Source of the DNA: Sorangium cellulosum
GTDB taxonomy: Bacteria; Myxococcota_A; Polyangia; Polyangiales; Polyangiaceae
NCBI RefSeq assembly: GCF_002950945.1
Contig: NZ_CP012673.1
Coordinates: forward strand, 11,050,501 to 11,114,500
DNA: 64,000 nt
Reading direction: 5' to 3'
This document shows, in pieces, positions 34,906 to 43,296 of the stretch. Each line of letters begins with the position of its first letter. The first letter of the stretch is position 1. The notes below the pieces were generated by a model that worked only from the letters and a program-made list of their open reading frames with translations, was not told the DNA's origin and did no database searches. The position numbers and the translations under genes were made by a program.

Positions 34906-36026
34906 ACCGACGCCCCCCCTCGAGCCGACCGCTCACCATCGCCTTCTTCGGATCGAGCCTCGTCTCCGCCTACTGGAACGGCGCCGCGACCTACTACCGC
35001 GGCGTGATCCGCGCCCTCGCCGCGCGCGGGCACCGCGTGACCTTCTACGAGCCGGACGCCTACGACCGGCAGAAGCACCGCGACATCGAGGACCCGCCGT
35101 GGGCCAAGGTGGTGGTCTACTCCGGCACCGATCCCGCGGAGCCGCGCCGGCTCGTCGAGCAGGCGAGGAGCGCGGACGTGGTCGTCAAGGCGAGCGGCGT
35201 CGGCGTTTTCGACGAGCTGCTCGAGGCCGAGGTCGCCGCGCTCGAGCGACCCGGGCTCACGACGATCTTCTGGGACGTCGACGCCCCGGCCACGCTCGAG
35301 CGCGTCCGGACCACCACGTCGGACCCGTTCCGCGCGCTGATCCCGCGCTACAGCCTGGTCTTCACCTACGGCGGCGGCGACCCGGTGGTGCGCGGCTACG
35401 AGGCGCTCGGCGCGCGCCGCTGCGTGCCGATCTACAACGCGCTCGACCCCGAGACCCACTTCGAGGTCGCGCCGGATCCGCGCTTCGACTGCGACTTCGC
35501 GCTGCTCGCGAACCGCCTCCCGGACCGGGAGAAGCGCGTCGAGGAGTTCTTCCTGAAGCCCGCGGCCGCGCTCCCCGACCTGCGCTTCCTGCTCGGCGGC
35601 AACGGCTGGCAGGACAAGCCGATGCCGCCGAACGTCCGCTACGTCGGGCACGTCTACACCGCGGACCACAACGCGTTCAACGCGAGCGCGCGCGCGGTGC
35701 TCAACGTGGCGCGCGACAGCATGGCCTCGGTCGGCTTCTCCCCGGCGACCCGGGTCTTCGAGGCCGCGGGCGCGGCCGCGTGCCTCATCACCGACGCGTG
35801 GGAGGGCATCGAGCTCTTCCTGGAGCCGGAGCGCGAGGTGCTGGTCGCGCGCGACGGCGACGAGGTGGCGGCGCACCTCCGGGCGCTCACGCCCGAGCGG
35901 GCGCGCGCGATCGGCAAGGCGGCGAAGCAGCGCGTGCTCGCGCAGCACACGTACGCCGAGCGGGCCAAGCAGGTCGAGGCGCTGCTCGCCCGGCAGGACG
36001 TCCCCCTCACCGCGGTCGCGCCGTGA
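34902..36026 (+). CDS. CgeB-like glycosyltransferase, copy 2
   Basis: A 374-residue paralogue. The ATG at 34902 overlaps the preceding stop (ATGA). N-terminal domain: IAFFGSSLVSAYWNGAATYYRGVIRAL, GHRVTFYEPDAYDRQKH, and DVVVKASGVGVFDEL. DVDAPATLERV and RYSLVFTYGGGDPVVRGYEALG match the CgeB pattern in which an N-terminal remark on a time or partner domain is replaced. C-terminal: NRLPDREKRVEEFF, FLLGGNGWQDKPM, FSPATRVFEAAGAAACLITDAWEGIE, LVARDGDEV. It is nearer to copy 3 than to copy 1 (shared WNG/WGNG, DIDTP/DVDAP and LFEAA blocks). It overlaps the next gene by 4 bp. Confidence 0.87.
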   Translation: MNRRPPSSRPLTIAFFGSSLVSAYWNGAATYYRGVIRALAARGHRVTFYEPDAYDRQKHRDIEDPPWAKVVVYSGTDPAEPRRLVEQARSADVVVKASGVGVFDELLEAEVAALERPGLTTIFWDVDAPATLERVRTTTSDPFRALIPRYSLVFTYGGGDPVVRGYEALGARRCVPIYNALDPETHFEVAPDPRFDCDFALLANRLPDREKRVEEFFLKPAAALPDLRFLLGGNGWQDKPMPPNVRYVGHVYTADHNAFNASARAVLNVARDSMASVGFSPATRVFEAAGAAACLITDAWEGIELFLEPEREVLVARDGDEVAAHLRALTPERARAIGKAAKQRVLAQHTYAERAKQVEALLARQDVPLTAVAP

Positions 36027-37123
36027 AGCCGCTCACCTTCGTCTTCCTCGGCCTGTCGATCACCTCGTCGTGGGGCAACGGCCACGCGACCACGTACCGC
36101 GGGCTGCTCAGGCAGCTCGCGCAGCGCGGCCACCGCGTGGTGTTCCTCGAGCGGGACCTCTGGTTCTACGCCGAGAACCGCGACCTCCCCCACCCTCCCT
36201 ACGGCCGGACCGAGCTCTACCAGAGCCTCGACGACCTGCGCGAGCGCTTCCGGGACGTGGTGCGCGACGCGGACATGGTGGTCGTCGGCTCGTACGTGCC
36301 CGACGGCGTGGCCGTCGGCGCCTGGGTCACGGAGACGGCGCGCGGGAAGACGGCGTTCTACGACATCGACACGCCGGTGACGCTCAAGAAGCTCGAGCGG
36401 GGCGACACCGAGTACCTCGCGCCGTCCTTGATCCCTCGGTACGACCTCTACCTCTCGTTCACGGGCGGCCCCACGCTGGAGCTGCTCGAGCGCCGCTACG
36501 GGGCGAAGCGGGCGCGGCCGCTCTACTGCTCGGTCGACCCGGACGCTTACTACCCGGAGCGCGCCGCGCCGCGGTGGGATCTCGGCTACCTCGGCACGTA
36601 CAGCGCCGATCGCCAGCCCACGCTGGATCGGCTGCTCGTCGAGCCGGCGCGCCGCTGGGCCGAGGGCCGCTTCGCCGTGGCCGGGCCGCAGTACCCGGGC
36701 GACATCGACTGGCCCGCCAATGTGACCCGCACCGATCACGTCCCGCCCGGCGAGCACCGCGCGTTCTACAACGCGCAGCGGTTCACGCTCAACGTCACCC
36801 GCCGGGACATGATCGAGGCGGGGTACTCGCCGAGCGTGCGCCTCTTCGAGGCGGCCGCGTGCGGCGTGCCGGTGATCAGCGACGTGTGGGCGGGGATCGA
36901 GGAGATCTTCGAGCCCGGCAAGGAGATCCTGATCGCCCGCTCCCCGGAGGAGGCGCTCCACCTGCTCCGCGAGTTCCCGGAGCGGGAGCGCGTCGCGATC
37001 GGGCAGCGGGCGCGCGAGCGCGTGCTCGCCCGGCACACCGCCGCGCACCGCGCCGAGGCGCTGGAGAGGTATGCCCGGGAGCTCGCCGACGAGCGCGAGC
37101 TCTCAGGGGACGTTCGACCGTGA
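36023..37123 (+). CDS. CgeB-like glycosyltransferase, copy 3
   Basis: A 366-residue paralogue with GTG start at 36023 (GTGA overlap with the previous stop). FVFLGLSITSSWGNGHATTYRGLLRQL, GHRVVFLERDLWFYAENRD, VVVGSYVPDGVAV, FYDIDTPVTLKKLERGD, YLSFTGGPTLELLERRYG, DLGYLGTYSADRQPTLDRLL, and PSVRLFEAAACGVPVISDVWAG with IFEPGKEILIARSPEE follow the CgeB layout. The FYDIDTPVT segment is typical of members linked to sugar-modified peptides or nucleosides, but no acceptor is identifiable. It is the last gene of the overlapping run; 149 bp separate it from the UDP-glucuronate decarboxylase gene. Confidence 0.87.
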   Translation: MKPLTFVFLGLSITSSWGNGHATTYRGLLRQLAQRGHRVVFLERDLWFYAENRDLPHPPYGRTELYQSLDDLRERFRDVVRDADMVVVGSYVPDGVAVGAWVTETARGKTAFYDIDTPVTLKKLERGDTEYLAPSLIPRYDLYLSFTGGPTLELLERRYGAKRARPLYCSVDPDAYYPERAAPRWDLGYLGTYSADRQPTLDRLLVEPARRWAEGRFAVAGPQYPGDIDWPANVTRTDHVPPGEHRAFYNAQRFTLNVTRRDMIEAGYSPSVRLFEAAACGVPVISDVWAGIEEIFEPGKEILIARSPEEALHLLREFPERERVAIGQRARERVLARHTAAHRAEALERYARELADERELSGDVRP

Positions 37124-37272
37124 CATCGACGTGTGGCGTCGGCTTGGAACAGCGTGCTGCCAATGAAGGATGACGAACCGATCGCGGCGAGGATGGACAG
37201 GGGTCCTTTTGCGCTCACCCCCGTGAGGGCGAGCGATCGGTCGTCGTTCCCCGGAGAGGAGGTCAGAGAGAC

Positions 37273-38283
37273 ATGAGCGCTGCGCTGCGCATCCTGGTGA
37301 CCGGAGGCGCCGGCTTCGTCGGCTCCCACCTATGTGACCGGTTGATCCGCGATGGCCACGAGGTCATCGCGCTCGACGACTTCTCGACCGGCTCCGACGC
37401 CAACGTCGCCCACCTCCTCCATCACCGCCGCTTCCGGCTGGTGGAGCACGACGTCACGCAGCCGTACGACTTCAAGGTCGACCGGATCTACAACCTCGCC
37501 TCGCCGGCGAGCCCGCCCCATTACCAGCGCGATCCGGTGCGGACCACGCTGGTCAACGTGGTCGGGGCGTTCCACGCGCTCAAGCTGGCCGAGAGCTGCG
37601 GCGCGCGGGTGTTCCAGGCGTCGACCAGCGAGGTGTACGGCGATCCCGAGGTCCACCCGCAGCCGGAGAGCTACCGGGGTTATGTGAACCCGGTCGGGAT
37701 CCGCTCCTGCTACGACGAGGGGAAGCGCTGCGCCGAGTCGCTCGTGATGGACTTCCACCGTCGCCACGGCGTCGAGGTCCGGCTGGCGCGGATCTTCAAC
37801 ACCTACGGCCCGCGGATGGCGCTCGACGACGGCCGCGTGGTGTCGAACTTCATCGTCCAGGCGCTGCGCGGCGAGGACCTCACGGTCTACGGCGACGGCT
37901 CCCAGACGCGGAGCTTCTGTTACGTCGACGACCTCATCGAGGGCATCGTCCGGCTGATGGAGCACCCCACCGAGATCGGCCCCGTGAACCTGGGCAACCC
38001 CGAGGAGTTCACTGTGCTGGAGCTCGCCGAGGAGGTGATCCACCTGACGGGCAGCCGGAGCCGGATCGAGTACCGCCCCTTGCCGGCGGACGATCCGCGG
38101 CAGCGTCAGCCGGTGATCGAGCACGCGAAGCGGGCGCTGGGGTTCGAGCCGAAGGTGCCGCTGCGCGTGGGGCTGCGGCGGACGATCGAGGGGTTCCGGG
38201 GCGTGCTCGGGCTGGGCCGGCACGCGGCGGCGCTGGTGACGTCCGAGGGCGACGCGCCGCTGCCGCAGGCCGCGAACGGCTGA
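37273..38283 (+). CDS. UDP-glucuronate decarboxylase (UXS-type SDR)
   Basis: A 336-residue SDR that converts UDP-glucuronic acid to UDP-xylose. GAGAGGAGG precedes the ATG by 11 nt. Rossmann motif ILVTGGAGFVGSHLCDRL; the UXS signature NLASPASPPHYQRDPVRT; catalytic FQASTSEVYGDPEVHPQ and SCYDEGKRCAE (Tyr-x3-Lys, with the Glu-Gly of UXS); then RIFNTYGPRMALDDGRVVSNFI, YGDGSQTRSFCYVDDLIEGI, and NLGNPEEFTVLELAE. Length is usual for bacterial UXS. It should supply UDP-xylose to the upstream transferases. It lies 31 bp before the inositol phosphate synthase gene, so the two are probably co-transcribed. Confidence 0.93.
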   Translation: MSAALRILVTGGAGFVGSHLCDRLIRDGHEVIALDDFSTGSDANVAHLLHHRRFRLVEHDVTQPYDFKVDRIYNLASPASPPHYQRDPVRTTLVNVVGAFHALKLAESCGARVFQASTSEVYGDPEVHPQPESYRGYVNPVGIRSCYDEGKRCAESLVMDFHRRHGVEVRLARIFNTYGPRMALDDGRVVSNFIVQALRGEDLTVYGDGSQTRSFCYVDDLIEGIVRLMEHPTEIGPVNLGNPEEFTVLELAEEVIHLTGSRSRIEYRPLPADDPRQRQPVIEHAKRALGFEPKVPLRVGLRRTIEGFRGVLGLGRHAAALVTSEGDAPLPQAANG

Positions 38284-38314
38284 GCTTGGATTGAGCTGAG
38301 GAGAGATCATCGGG

Positions 38315-39628
38315 ATGAAGCAGCCGCAGACCGTCGTGAAGCCGGAGGGGAAGCTGGCCGTGCTCCTGCCGGGGCTCGGGGCCGTGTCGACCACGACGAT
38401 CGCGGGCGTGATGCTCGCGCGGCGCGGCCTGGCCGCGCCGGTCGGCGCGTTGACGCAGCTCGGGACCATCCGGCTCGGCAAGCGCACCGACAACCGGTCC
38501 CCCAGGATCAAGGATTTCGTCCCGCTGGCGTCGCTCTCGGACATCGAGTTCGGCTCGTGGGACATCTTCCCTGACAACGCGTACGAGGCGGCGCTGGAGG
38601 CGAAGGTGCTCGAGTCCGCGCACCTCGACGCCGTGCGCGAGGAGCTCGCCGCGGTCTCGCCGATGAAGGCGGTGTTCTACCCGGACTACGTGCGCCGGCT
38701 GCACGGCCCGCACGTGAAGTCGGGCCGCAGCAAGGCCGACATGGTGGAGCAGCTGCGCGACGACATCCGGAGCTTCGTGCGGTCGCGCGGGGCGAGCCGG
38801 GCCGTGGCGGTCTGGTGCGGGTCGACGGAGATCTTCATCGCCCCCACGGACGTGCACCAGTCGGTCGCCGCGTTCGAGGCGGGCCTTCTCGCGAACCACC
38901 CGGCGATCTCGAACTCGCAGATCTACGCCTGGGCGTGCATCAAGGAGGGCGTCCCGTTCGCGAACGGCGCGCCCAACCTCACCGTGGATTTCCCGGCGGC
39001 CTCGGAGCTCGCGCGCGCCCACGAGGTGCCGATCGCGGGCAAGGATTTCAAGACGGGCCAGACGTTGATGAAGACGGTGATGGCGCCGGCGTTCAAGGCG
39101 CGGATGCTCGGGATCTCGGGGTGGTTCTCGACGAACATCCTCGGCAACCGCGACGGCGTGGTGCTCGACGATCCCGACTCCTTCAAGACGAAGGAGGCGT
39201 CGAAGCTCAGCGTGCTGGAGCAGATCCTCCAGCCGGAGCTCTACAAGGAGCTCTATTCGAAGCTCTACCACAAGGTGCGGATCGAGCATTATCCGCCGCG
39301 GGGCGACGCGAAGGAGGGGTGGGACAACATCGATCTGTTCGGGTGGCTCGGCTATCCGATGCAGATCAAGGTGAACTTCCTCTGCCGCGACTCGATCCTG
39401 GCGGCGCCGATCGTGCTGGATCTGGCGCTGTTCATGGACCTCGCGGCGCGGGCCGGGTTCAGCGGGACGCAGGAGTGGCTGAGCTTCTACTTCAAGAGCC
39501 CGATGACGGCGCCGGAGCTCTACCCGGAGCACGACCTCTTCATCCAGTCGATGAAGCTCAAGAACACGCTGCGCTGGATGATGGGGGAAGAGCTCATCAC
39601 GCACCTCGGCAACGAGTACTACGACTGA
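38315..39628 (+). CDS. ino1: myo-inositol-1(3)-phosphate synthase
   Basis: A 437-residue NAD-dependent isomerase that converts glucose 6-phosphate into inositol 3-phosphate. AGGAGAG precedes the ATG. NAD-binding VLLPGLGAVSTTTIAGVML at residues 15-33; conserved core FGSWDIFPDNAYEAA, AVAVWCGSTE, FANGAPNLTVDFPA, GKDFKTGQTLMKTVMAPAFKARML, GWFSTNILGNRDG, and SKLSVLEQILQPELY match the bacterial family. Inositol is uncommon in bacteria, so coupling to UDP-xylose synthesis and a glycosyltransferase operon suggests an inositol-containing glycan, lipid or small molecule (inference). It is followed by a 469-bp regulatory gap. Confidence 0.93.
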   Translation: MKQPQTVVKPEGKLAVLLPGLGAVSTTTIAGVMLARRGLAAPVGALTQLGTIRLGKRTDNRSPRIKDFVPLASLSDIEFGSWDIFPDNAYEAALEAKVLESAHLDAVREELAAVSPMKAVFYPDYVRRLHGPHVKSGRSKADMVEQLRDDIRSFVRSRGASRAVAVWCGSTEIFIAPTDVHQSVAAFEAGLLANHPAISNSQIYAWACIKEGVPFANGAPNLTVDFPAASELARAHEVPIAGKDFKTGQTLMKTVMAPAFKARMLGISGWFSTNILGNRDGVVLDDPDSFKTKEASKLSVLEQILQPELYKELYSKLYHKVRIEHYPPRGDAKEGWDNIDLFGWLGYPMQIKVNFLCRDSILAAPIVLDLALFMDLAARAGFSGTQEWLSFYFKSPMTAPELYPEHDLFIQSMKLKNTLRWMMGEELITHLGNEYYD

Positions 39629-39782
39629 GCCGGCGGGGGCGGCGGCGACGGTCGTCGTCCCTCGCGGAGCGGGGGTGTGCCGGGTGGCCGGCCTCCGCCG
39701 AGGTGCTCTCCCCGAGGCGTATCGGGTGGTCAGAGCAACGCTGCCGATAGCGTGGGATGACGGCGCAGGGAAGCGCGCCGCC

Positions 39783-39824
39783 GTTCACATGCGCATGTGA
39801 ACACGTTCACGTGCGCATGTGAAC
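39783..39824. promoter_or_regulatory. tandem 20-bp palindromes, operator candidate
   Basis: GTTCACATGCGCATGTGAAC at 39783-39802 is a perfect palindrome. A second copy at 39805-39824 differs at one base. The centres are 22 bp apart, two helical turns, so two dimers would sit on one DNA face. They lie in the 39629-40097 gap, 38 bp upstream of a TTGACA box, so they more likely serve an activator or a divergent control than simple promoter blocking. No gene is supported in this gap. Confidence 0.65.
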
Positions 39825-39861
39825 GCGCGGCGCGGGCCCGCCGAGGGAGGAGCGATGCTCC

Positions 39862-39890
39862 TTGACATTCCCGGATCGGCTTGCTTGTCT
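39862..39890 (+). promoter_or_regulatory. candidate promoter for aldo-keto reductase
   Basis: TTGACA at 39862-39867 and a weak TTGTCT at 39885-39890 are separated by 17 bp, in an AT-richer stretch about 205 bp upstream of the aldo-keto reductase start. The weak -10 fits a promoter needing an activator at the palindromes just upstream. Confidence 0.35.
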
Positions 39891-40097
39891 TCCGTCCCCG
39901 GATTCTGTTGGTAGTTCCTGGCCATCGTCCTCATGTACGGCATTCCATCCGACCTGCTCCGACCAGGTTGCCGCTGAGCTGGAGAGGCATGCAGCGCCGC
40001 GTGAAGCAGGGCAGGAGGCGGCCCCACGGCGCTTCATCACCAACATGACCGAGGCCGCGTCAGCGGCGATGACCTCAACACACCTCGAGGAGATCCC

Positions 40098-41135
40098 ATG
40101 GAATTCAGGTTGCTTGGCGGGTCAGGGTTCAAGGTTCCGGTGCTGAGCCTCGGGACGGGGACGTTCGGGGGGACCAACGAGTTCTTCGGGGCCTGGGGCA
40201 AGAGCGACGTGGCCGAGGCGACGCGGCTGGTCGACATCTCGCTCGAGGCGGGCATGAACATGTTCGACTCGGCCGACGTCTACTCCAACGGGGCGGCGGA
40301 GGAGATCCTCGGCCAGGCCATCAAGGGCCGGCGGGACAAGGTCATCATCTCCACGAAGGCGACCTTCCGGGCGGGCGAGGGGCCGAACGACGTCGGCTCC
40401 TCGCGGTATCACCTGATCCGGGCCGTCGAGGGGAGCTTGCGGCGGCTGCAGACGGATTACATCGATCTGTTTCAGCTCCACGCCTTCGACGCGCAGACGC
40501 CGGTCGAGGAGACGCTGCGCACGCTGGACGACCTCGTGCGCGCGGGGAAGATCCGTTACCTCGGCTGCTCGAACTTCTCCAGCTGGCACCTGATGAAGTC
40601 GCTCGCGGTGTCGGAGAAGTACGGCCTCGAGCGGTACGTGGCGCACCAGGCGTACTACTCGCTCATCGGGCGCGACTACGAGTGGGACCTGATGCCGATC
40701 GCGCTCGACCAGAAGGTCAGCGCGGTGGTCTGGAGCCCGCTCGGATGGGGGCGGCTCACGGGGAAGATCCGGCGCGGGCAGCCGCTGCCGCAGACGAGCC
40801 GGCTGCAGACGAAATCGGTGGCCGACGCGGCGCCGCCGATCGAGGACGAGTACCTCTACAAGGTGGTCGACGCGCTCGACGAGGTGGCGAAGGAGACGGG
40901 CAAGACCGTCCCGCAGATCGCGCTCAACTGGCTGCTTCAGCGGCCGAGCGTCGCCAACGTGATCATCGGCGCCCGGAACGAGGAGCAGCTCCGGGCGAAC
41001 CTTGGGGCCGTCGGCTGGAACCTGACGCCGGAGCAGGTCGCGAAGCTGGACGCCGCCAGCAAGACGAAGCTGCCGTATCCCAACTTCCACCAGGTCGGGA
41101 CCTTCCTTGAGCGGAACCCGCCCCCGGTGAGCTGA
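40098..41135 (+). CDS. aldo/keto reductase
   Basis: A 345-residue NADPH-dependent oxidoreductase of the AKR superfamily, (beta/alpha)8 barrel. Catalytic tetrad pieces: Asp and Tyr in MFDSADVYSNGAAEE, Lys in KVIISTKATF, His in LFQLHAFDAQTP. Cofactor side: LGCSNFSSWHL, VVWSPLGWGRLTGKI, and PSVANVIIGARNEEQL near the C-terminus. Close relatives reduce aldehydes or hexose-like ketones (YghZ/IolS-type). IolS-like members act on inositol-derived compounds, which would suit the adjacent ino1, but this is an inference. It lies downstream of the tandem palindromes and ends at a hairpin. Confidence 0.92.
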   Translation: MEFRLLGGSGFKVPVLSLGTGTFGGTNEFFGAWGKSDVAEATRLVDISLEAGMNMFDSADVYSNGAAEEILGQAIKGRRDKVIISTKATFRAGEGPNDVGSSRYHLIRAVEGSLRRLQTDYIDLFQLHAFDAQTPVEETLRTLDDLVRAGKIRYLGCSNFSSWHLMKSLAVSEKYGLERYVAHQAYYSLIGRDYEWDLMPIALDQKVSAVVWSPLGWGRLTGKIRRGQPLPQTSRLQTKSVADAAPPIEDEYLYKVVDALDEVAKETGKTVPQIALNWLLQRPSVANVIIGARNEEQLRANLGAVGWNLTPEQVAKLDAASKTKLPYPNFHQVGTFLERNPPPVS

Positions 41136-41143
41136 GCGCCCGG

Positions 41144-41163
41144 GCGGCCCCCCCGGGGGCCGC
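41144..41163 (+). terminator. terminator-like hairpin
   Basis: GCGGCCCCC and GGGGGCCGC form a perfect 9-bp inverted repeat with a 2-base centre, 9 bp after the aldo-keto reductase stop. There is no U tract, so intrinsic termination is uncertain. Confidence 0.5.
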
Positions 41164-41189
41164 TATCACGGGTCGCGGCGGCGCGGGGC

Positions 41190-41891
41190 CTACTGCCCGG
41201 GCGCCTTGACGCCGGCCGGCGTGTCCCACCATTTCGAGAGCCGGTTCGAGGGAATGCCCGGGATCTCGGCCGCGGTGGTCGCGTAATGTGAGGTGTCGTT
41301 GAAGAGCGTGAGGCGCGGCCGGGTGGGGTCCTTGAAATCGAGGATGTTCAGCGCCGCGGGGCTCTGGTCGAGGCGGTCGCGGTAGGTGCGCGGGTCGAAC
41401 CCGAGCAGCGCGCTGATGAGCAGCCGGATCGTGGCCTTGTGCGAGACGACGAGCACGTGGGCGCCCGCGTGCGCCGCGACGATCTCGAGCAGCGCCGGCA
41501 GGGCGCGCGCCGTGACGCAGAGGCCGGTCTCCCCGCCCGCGGGGGCGAACGTGTACGGGTCGTGCTCCCACTTGCCGTACTCGTCCGGATACTGCGCCTC
41601 GACCTCGGCGCGCGTGAGCTGCTCCCACCGGCCGTGCGAGATCTCCCGGAACGCCTCGCGGCGGTGCACCTCGCGCCCGTGGGGCTGCGCGACGATGCGC
41701 GCGGTCTCGACCGTGCGGCTCATCGGGCTGGCATAGACGGCGTCGATGGGCTGGCTCGCGAGCCGCGCGGCGAGCTTTCTGGCCTGCTCGCGCCCCTCGT
41801 CGGACAGGGCCACGTCGGTCTCGCCGGCGAACCGGTCCTCCGCGGTGAGCACCGTGGCGCCGTGGCGCACGAGGAACACGCGCGTCGTCAT
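41190..41891 (-). CDS. histidine phosphatase family protein (phosphoglycerate mutase-like)
   Basis: A 233-residue cytosolic phosphatase. The catalytic RHG motif is in VFLVRHGATVLTAEDRFAGETD (residues 6-27, shown here in the parts VFLVRHGATV and EDRFAGETD); LSDEGREQARKLA, AVYASPMSRTVETA, EISHGRWEQLT with the second-shell Glu, and the late catalytic His in VLVVSHKATIRLLI complete the branch-1 fold. It resembles cofactor-independent GpmB/CobC-type enzymes that dephosphorylate small metabolites. Substrate unknown. It is alone on its strand; the 204 bp upstream hold no feature I can support. Confidence 0.92.
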   Translation of the reverse strand: MTTRVFLVRHGATVLTAEDRFAGETDVALSDEGREQARKLAARLASQPIDAVYASPMSRTVETARIVAQPHGREVHRREAFREISHGRWEQLTRAEVEAQYPDEYGKWEHDPYTFAPAGGETGLCVTARALPALLEIVAAHAGAHVLVVSHKATIRLLISALLGFDPRTYRDRLDQSPAALNILDFKDPTRPRLTLFNDTSHYATTAAEIPGIPSNRLSKWWDTPAGVKAPGQ

Positions 41892-42095
41892 CGCGCCTCA
41901 CCCGGGAGCCGCCGCGCGTCGATCGCGCGCGCGCCGCTCCTGCCCCATGCCGTCGGTCTGCTCATGCCGGGCATCGTCGCCGCCGGGGGGGCATCTCGTC
42001 AAGCCGCGGCGAGCTCGTGAGACACGAGCGCAAAGCCGCGGTGAGCAGACTCCGCAGGTCACGAGAGCCAGGCCGAGCCGCTGCTCGGCGGGAGC

Positions 42096-42671
42096 TCAGC
42101 GGGTGAAGCGGCGGATGGCGTGCCGGATCTGCTCGGCGTCCATGGGATCCGTGGACAGGGCGCTGTGCAGCACGAGGCCCTCGATCAGGGCGTCGAGCTC
42201 GCGCGCGGTCACCGGGTCGAAATGGAGCTCCAGCGCGCGGCGGCTCCGCAGCATCCAGGCCTGGGTGACGGCGCGCAATGCGGGCCGCCGGGCGGCGGCG
42301 ACGTAGAGCTCGACGCTGAGCACGAGGTCGCGCGCCGAGCCGAGCAGGTCCGCGCCGAGGTGCTCCACCAGGAAATCGACAGCGGCCTTGCGGTCGCGCG
42401 CGGCGCGCATCCCGGCCTCGAACCGGGCGGCCACCGTCTCCGCGTGTCTCGTGAACGCCGCGGCGAGGAGCTCGTCGATCGAGGCGAAGTGGTACGTGGT
42501 CGAGCCGAGCGGCACGTCGGCGGCCCGCGCGATGGAGCGGTGTGAGGCGCCGGCGACCCCCTGCTCGGCGATCACGTCGAGCGCCGTCGCCACCAGCCGG
42601 TCCTTGCGCCCTGGGTCGTGGCGGCGCGCGCGCCGCGCCGGCGCGGCGGCCCTCGCCCTGGCGGCGCTCAT
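42096..42671 (-). CDS. TetR-family transcriptional regulator
   Basis: A 191-residue dimeric repressor. The N-terminal HTH covers about residues 22-68: RLVATALDVIAEQGVAGASHRSIARAADVPLGS (in parts: TALDVIAEQGVAG, SHRSIARAADVPLGS) followed by TTYHFASIDELLAAA. The C-terminal helical domain (FEAGMRAARD, LGADLLGSARDLVLSVELYVAA, LEGLVLHSAL-like end) would bind an effector. The first 20 residues are Arg/Ala-rich. It is 10 bp downstream of the acetyltransferase gene on the same strand, so the two form an operon that it probably controls through the palindrome at 43294. Confidence 0.9.
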   Translation of the reverse strand: MSAARARAAAPARRARRHDPGRKDRLVATALDVIAEQGVAGASHRSIARAADVPLGSTTYHFASIDELLAAAFTRHAETVAARFEAGMRAARDRKAAVDFLVEHLGADLLGSARDLVLSVELYVAAARRPALRAVTQAWMLRSRRALELHFDPVTARELDALIEGLVLHSALSTDPMDAEQIRHAIRRFTR

Positions 42672-42681
42672 CGCGGCTCCG

Positions 42682-43296
42682 TCACCCTTGCGCCTTGCCG
42701 GGCGCCGGCGCGGCCCCGGCGTCGGTGAGGGAGCGGATCACGCGAGCGGGGTTGCCGACGGCGATGACGTTGGCCGGCAGATCGCGCGTGACGACGGAGC
42801 CGGCGCCGACAACGGTGTTGTCCCCGATCGTCACCCCGGGCAGCACGATGGCACCGCCGCCGAGCCACACGTTGTTCCCGATCTTGATGGGCTTCGCGCC
42901 CTCCCACTTGTTCCGCCGGGGCTCGGGCTCCACCGGGTGCGTCGGCGTGAGCAGCTGCACGTTCGGCCCGATCTGCACGTCGTCGCCGATCGTGATCGGC
43001 GCGACGTCGAGGGCGACCAGCCCGAAGTTCGCGAAGCAGCGCGCCCCGATGGTGATGTGCGCGCCGTAGTCGACGTAGAACGGCGGGCGGATCTCCGTGC
43101 CCTCGCCGATCGAGCCGAGCAGCTGCTCCAGCAGGCGGCGGCGCAGCGGGCGCTGCCGCACCGAGGTCGCGTTGTAGGCGGCCATCAGGTCCAGCGCGGC
43201 GGCGCTCTGCTCGGCAATCTCGGGATCATCGGCGATGTACGGGTCTCCAGCGAGCATCCGCTCGCGCATGGACCGGGTGTCGTCAGGGTTCGTCAT
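42682..43296 (-). CDS. maltose/galactoside O-acetyltransferase-type hexapeptide protein
   Basis: A 204-residue acetyl-CoA-dependent sugar acetyltransferase with left-handed beta-helix. N-terminal Maa-type cap: SMRERMLAGDPYIADDPEI and AAYNATSVRQR. Hexapeptide repeats: HITIGARCFANFG, ITIGDDVQIGPNVQLLTPTHPVEP with the catalytic His, IKIGNNVWLGGGAIVLPGVTIGDNTVVGAGSVV (in parts IKIGNNVWLGG, VTIGDNTVVGAG). The start is either 43296 (MTNPDD, like the family) or 43314 (MRTIVRM); neither has a ribosome site, and both ATGs lie in an operator-like palindrome. The second gene of the unit is tetR. Confidence 0.9.
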   Translation of the reverse strand: MTNPDDTRSMRERMLAGDPYIADDPEIAEQSAAALDLMAAYNATSVRQRPLRRRLLEQLLGSIGEGTEIRPPFYVDYGAHITIGARCFANFGLVALDVAPITIGDDVQIGPNVQLLTPTHPVEPEPRRNKWEGAKPIKIGNNVWLGGGAIVLPGVTIGDNTVVGAGSVVTRDLPANVIAVGNPARVIRSLTDAGAAPAPGKAQG

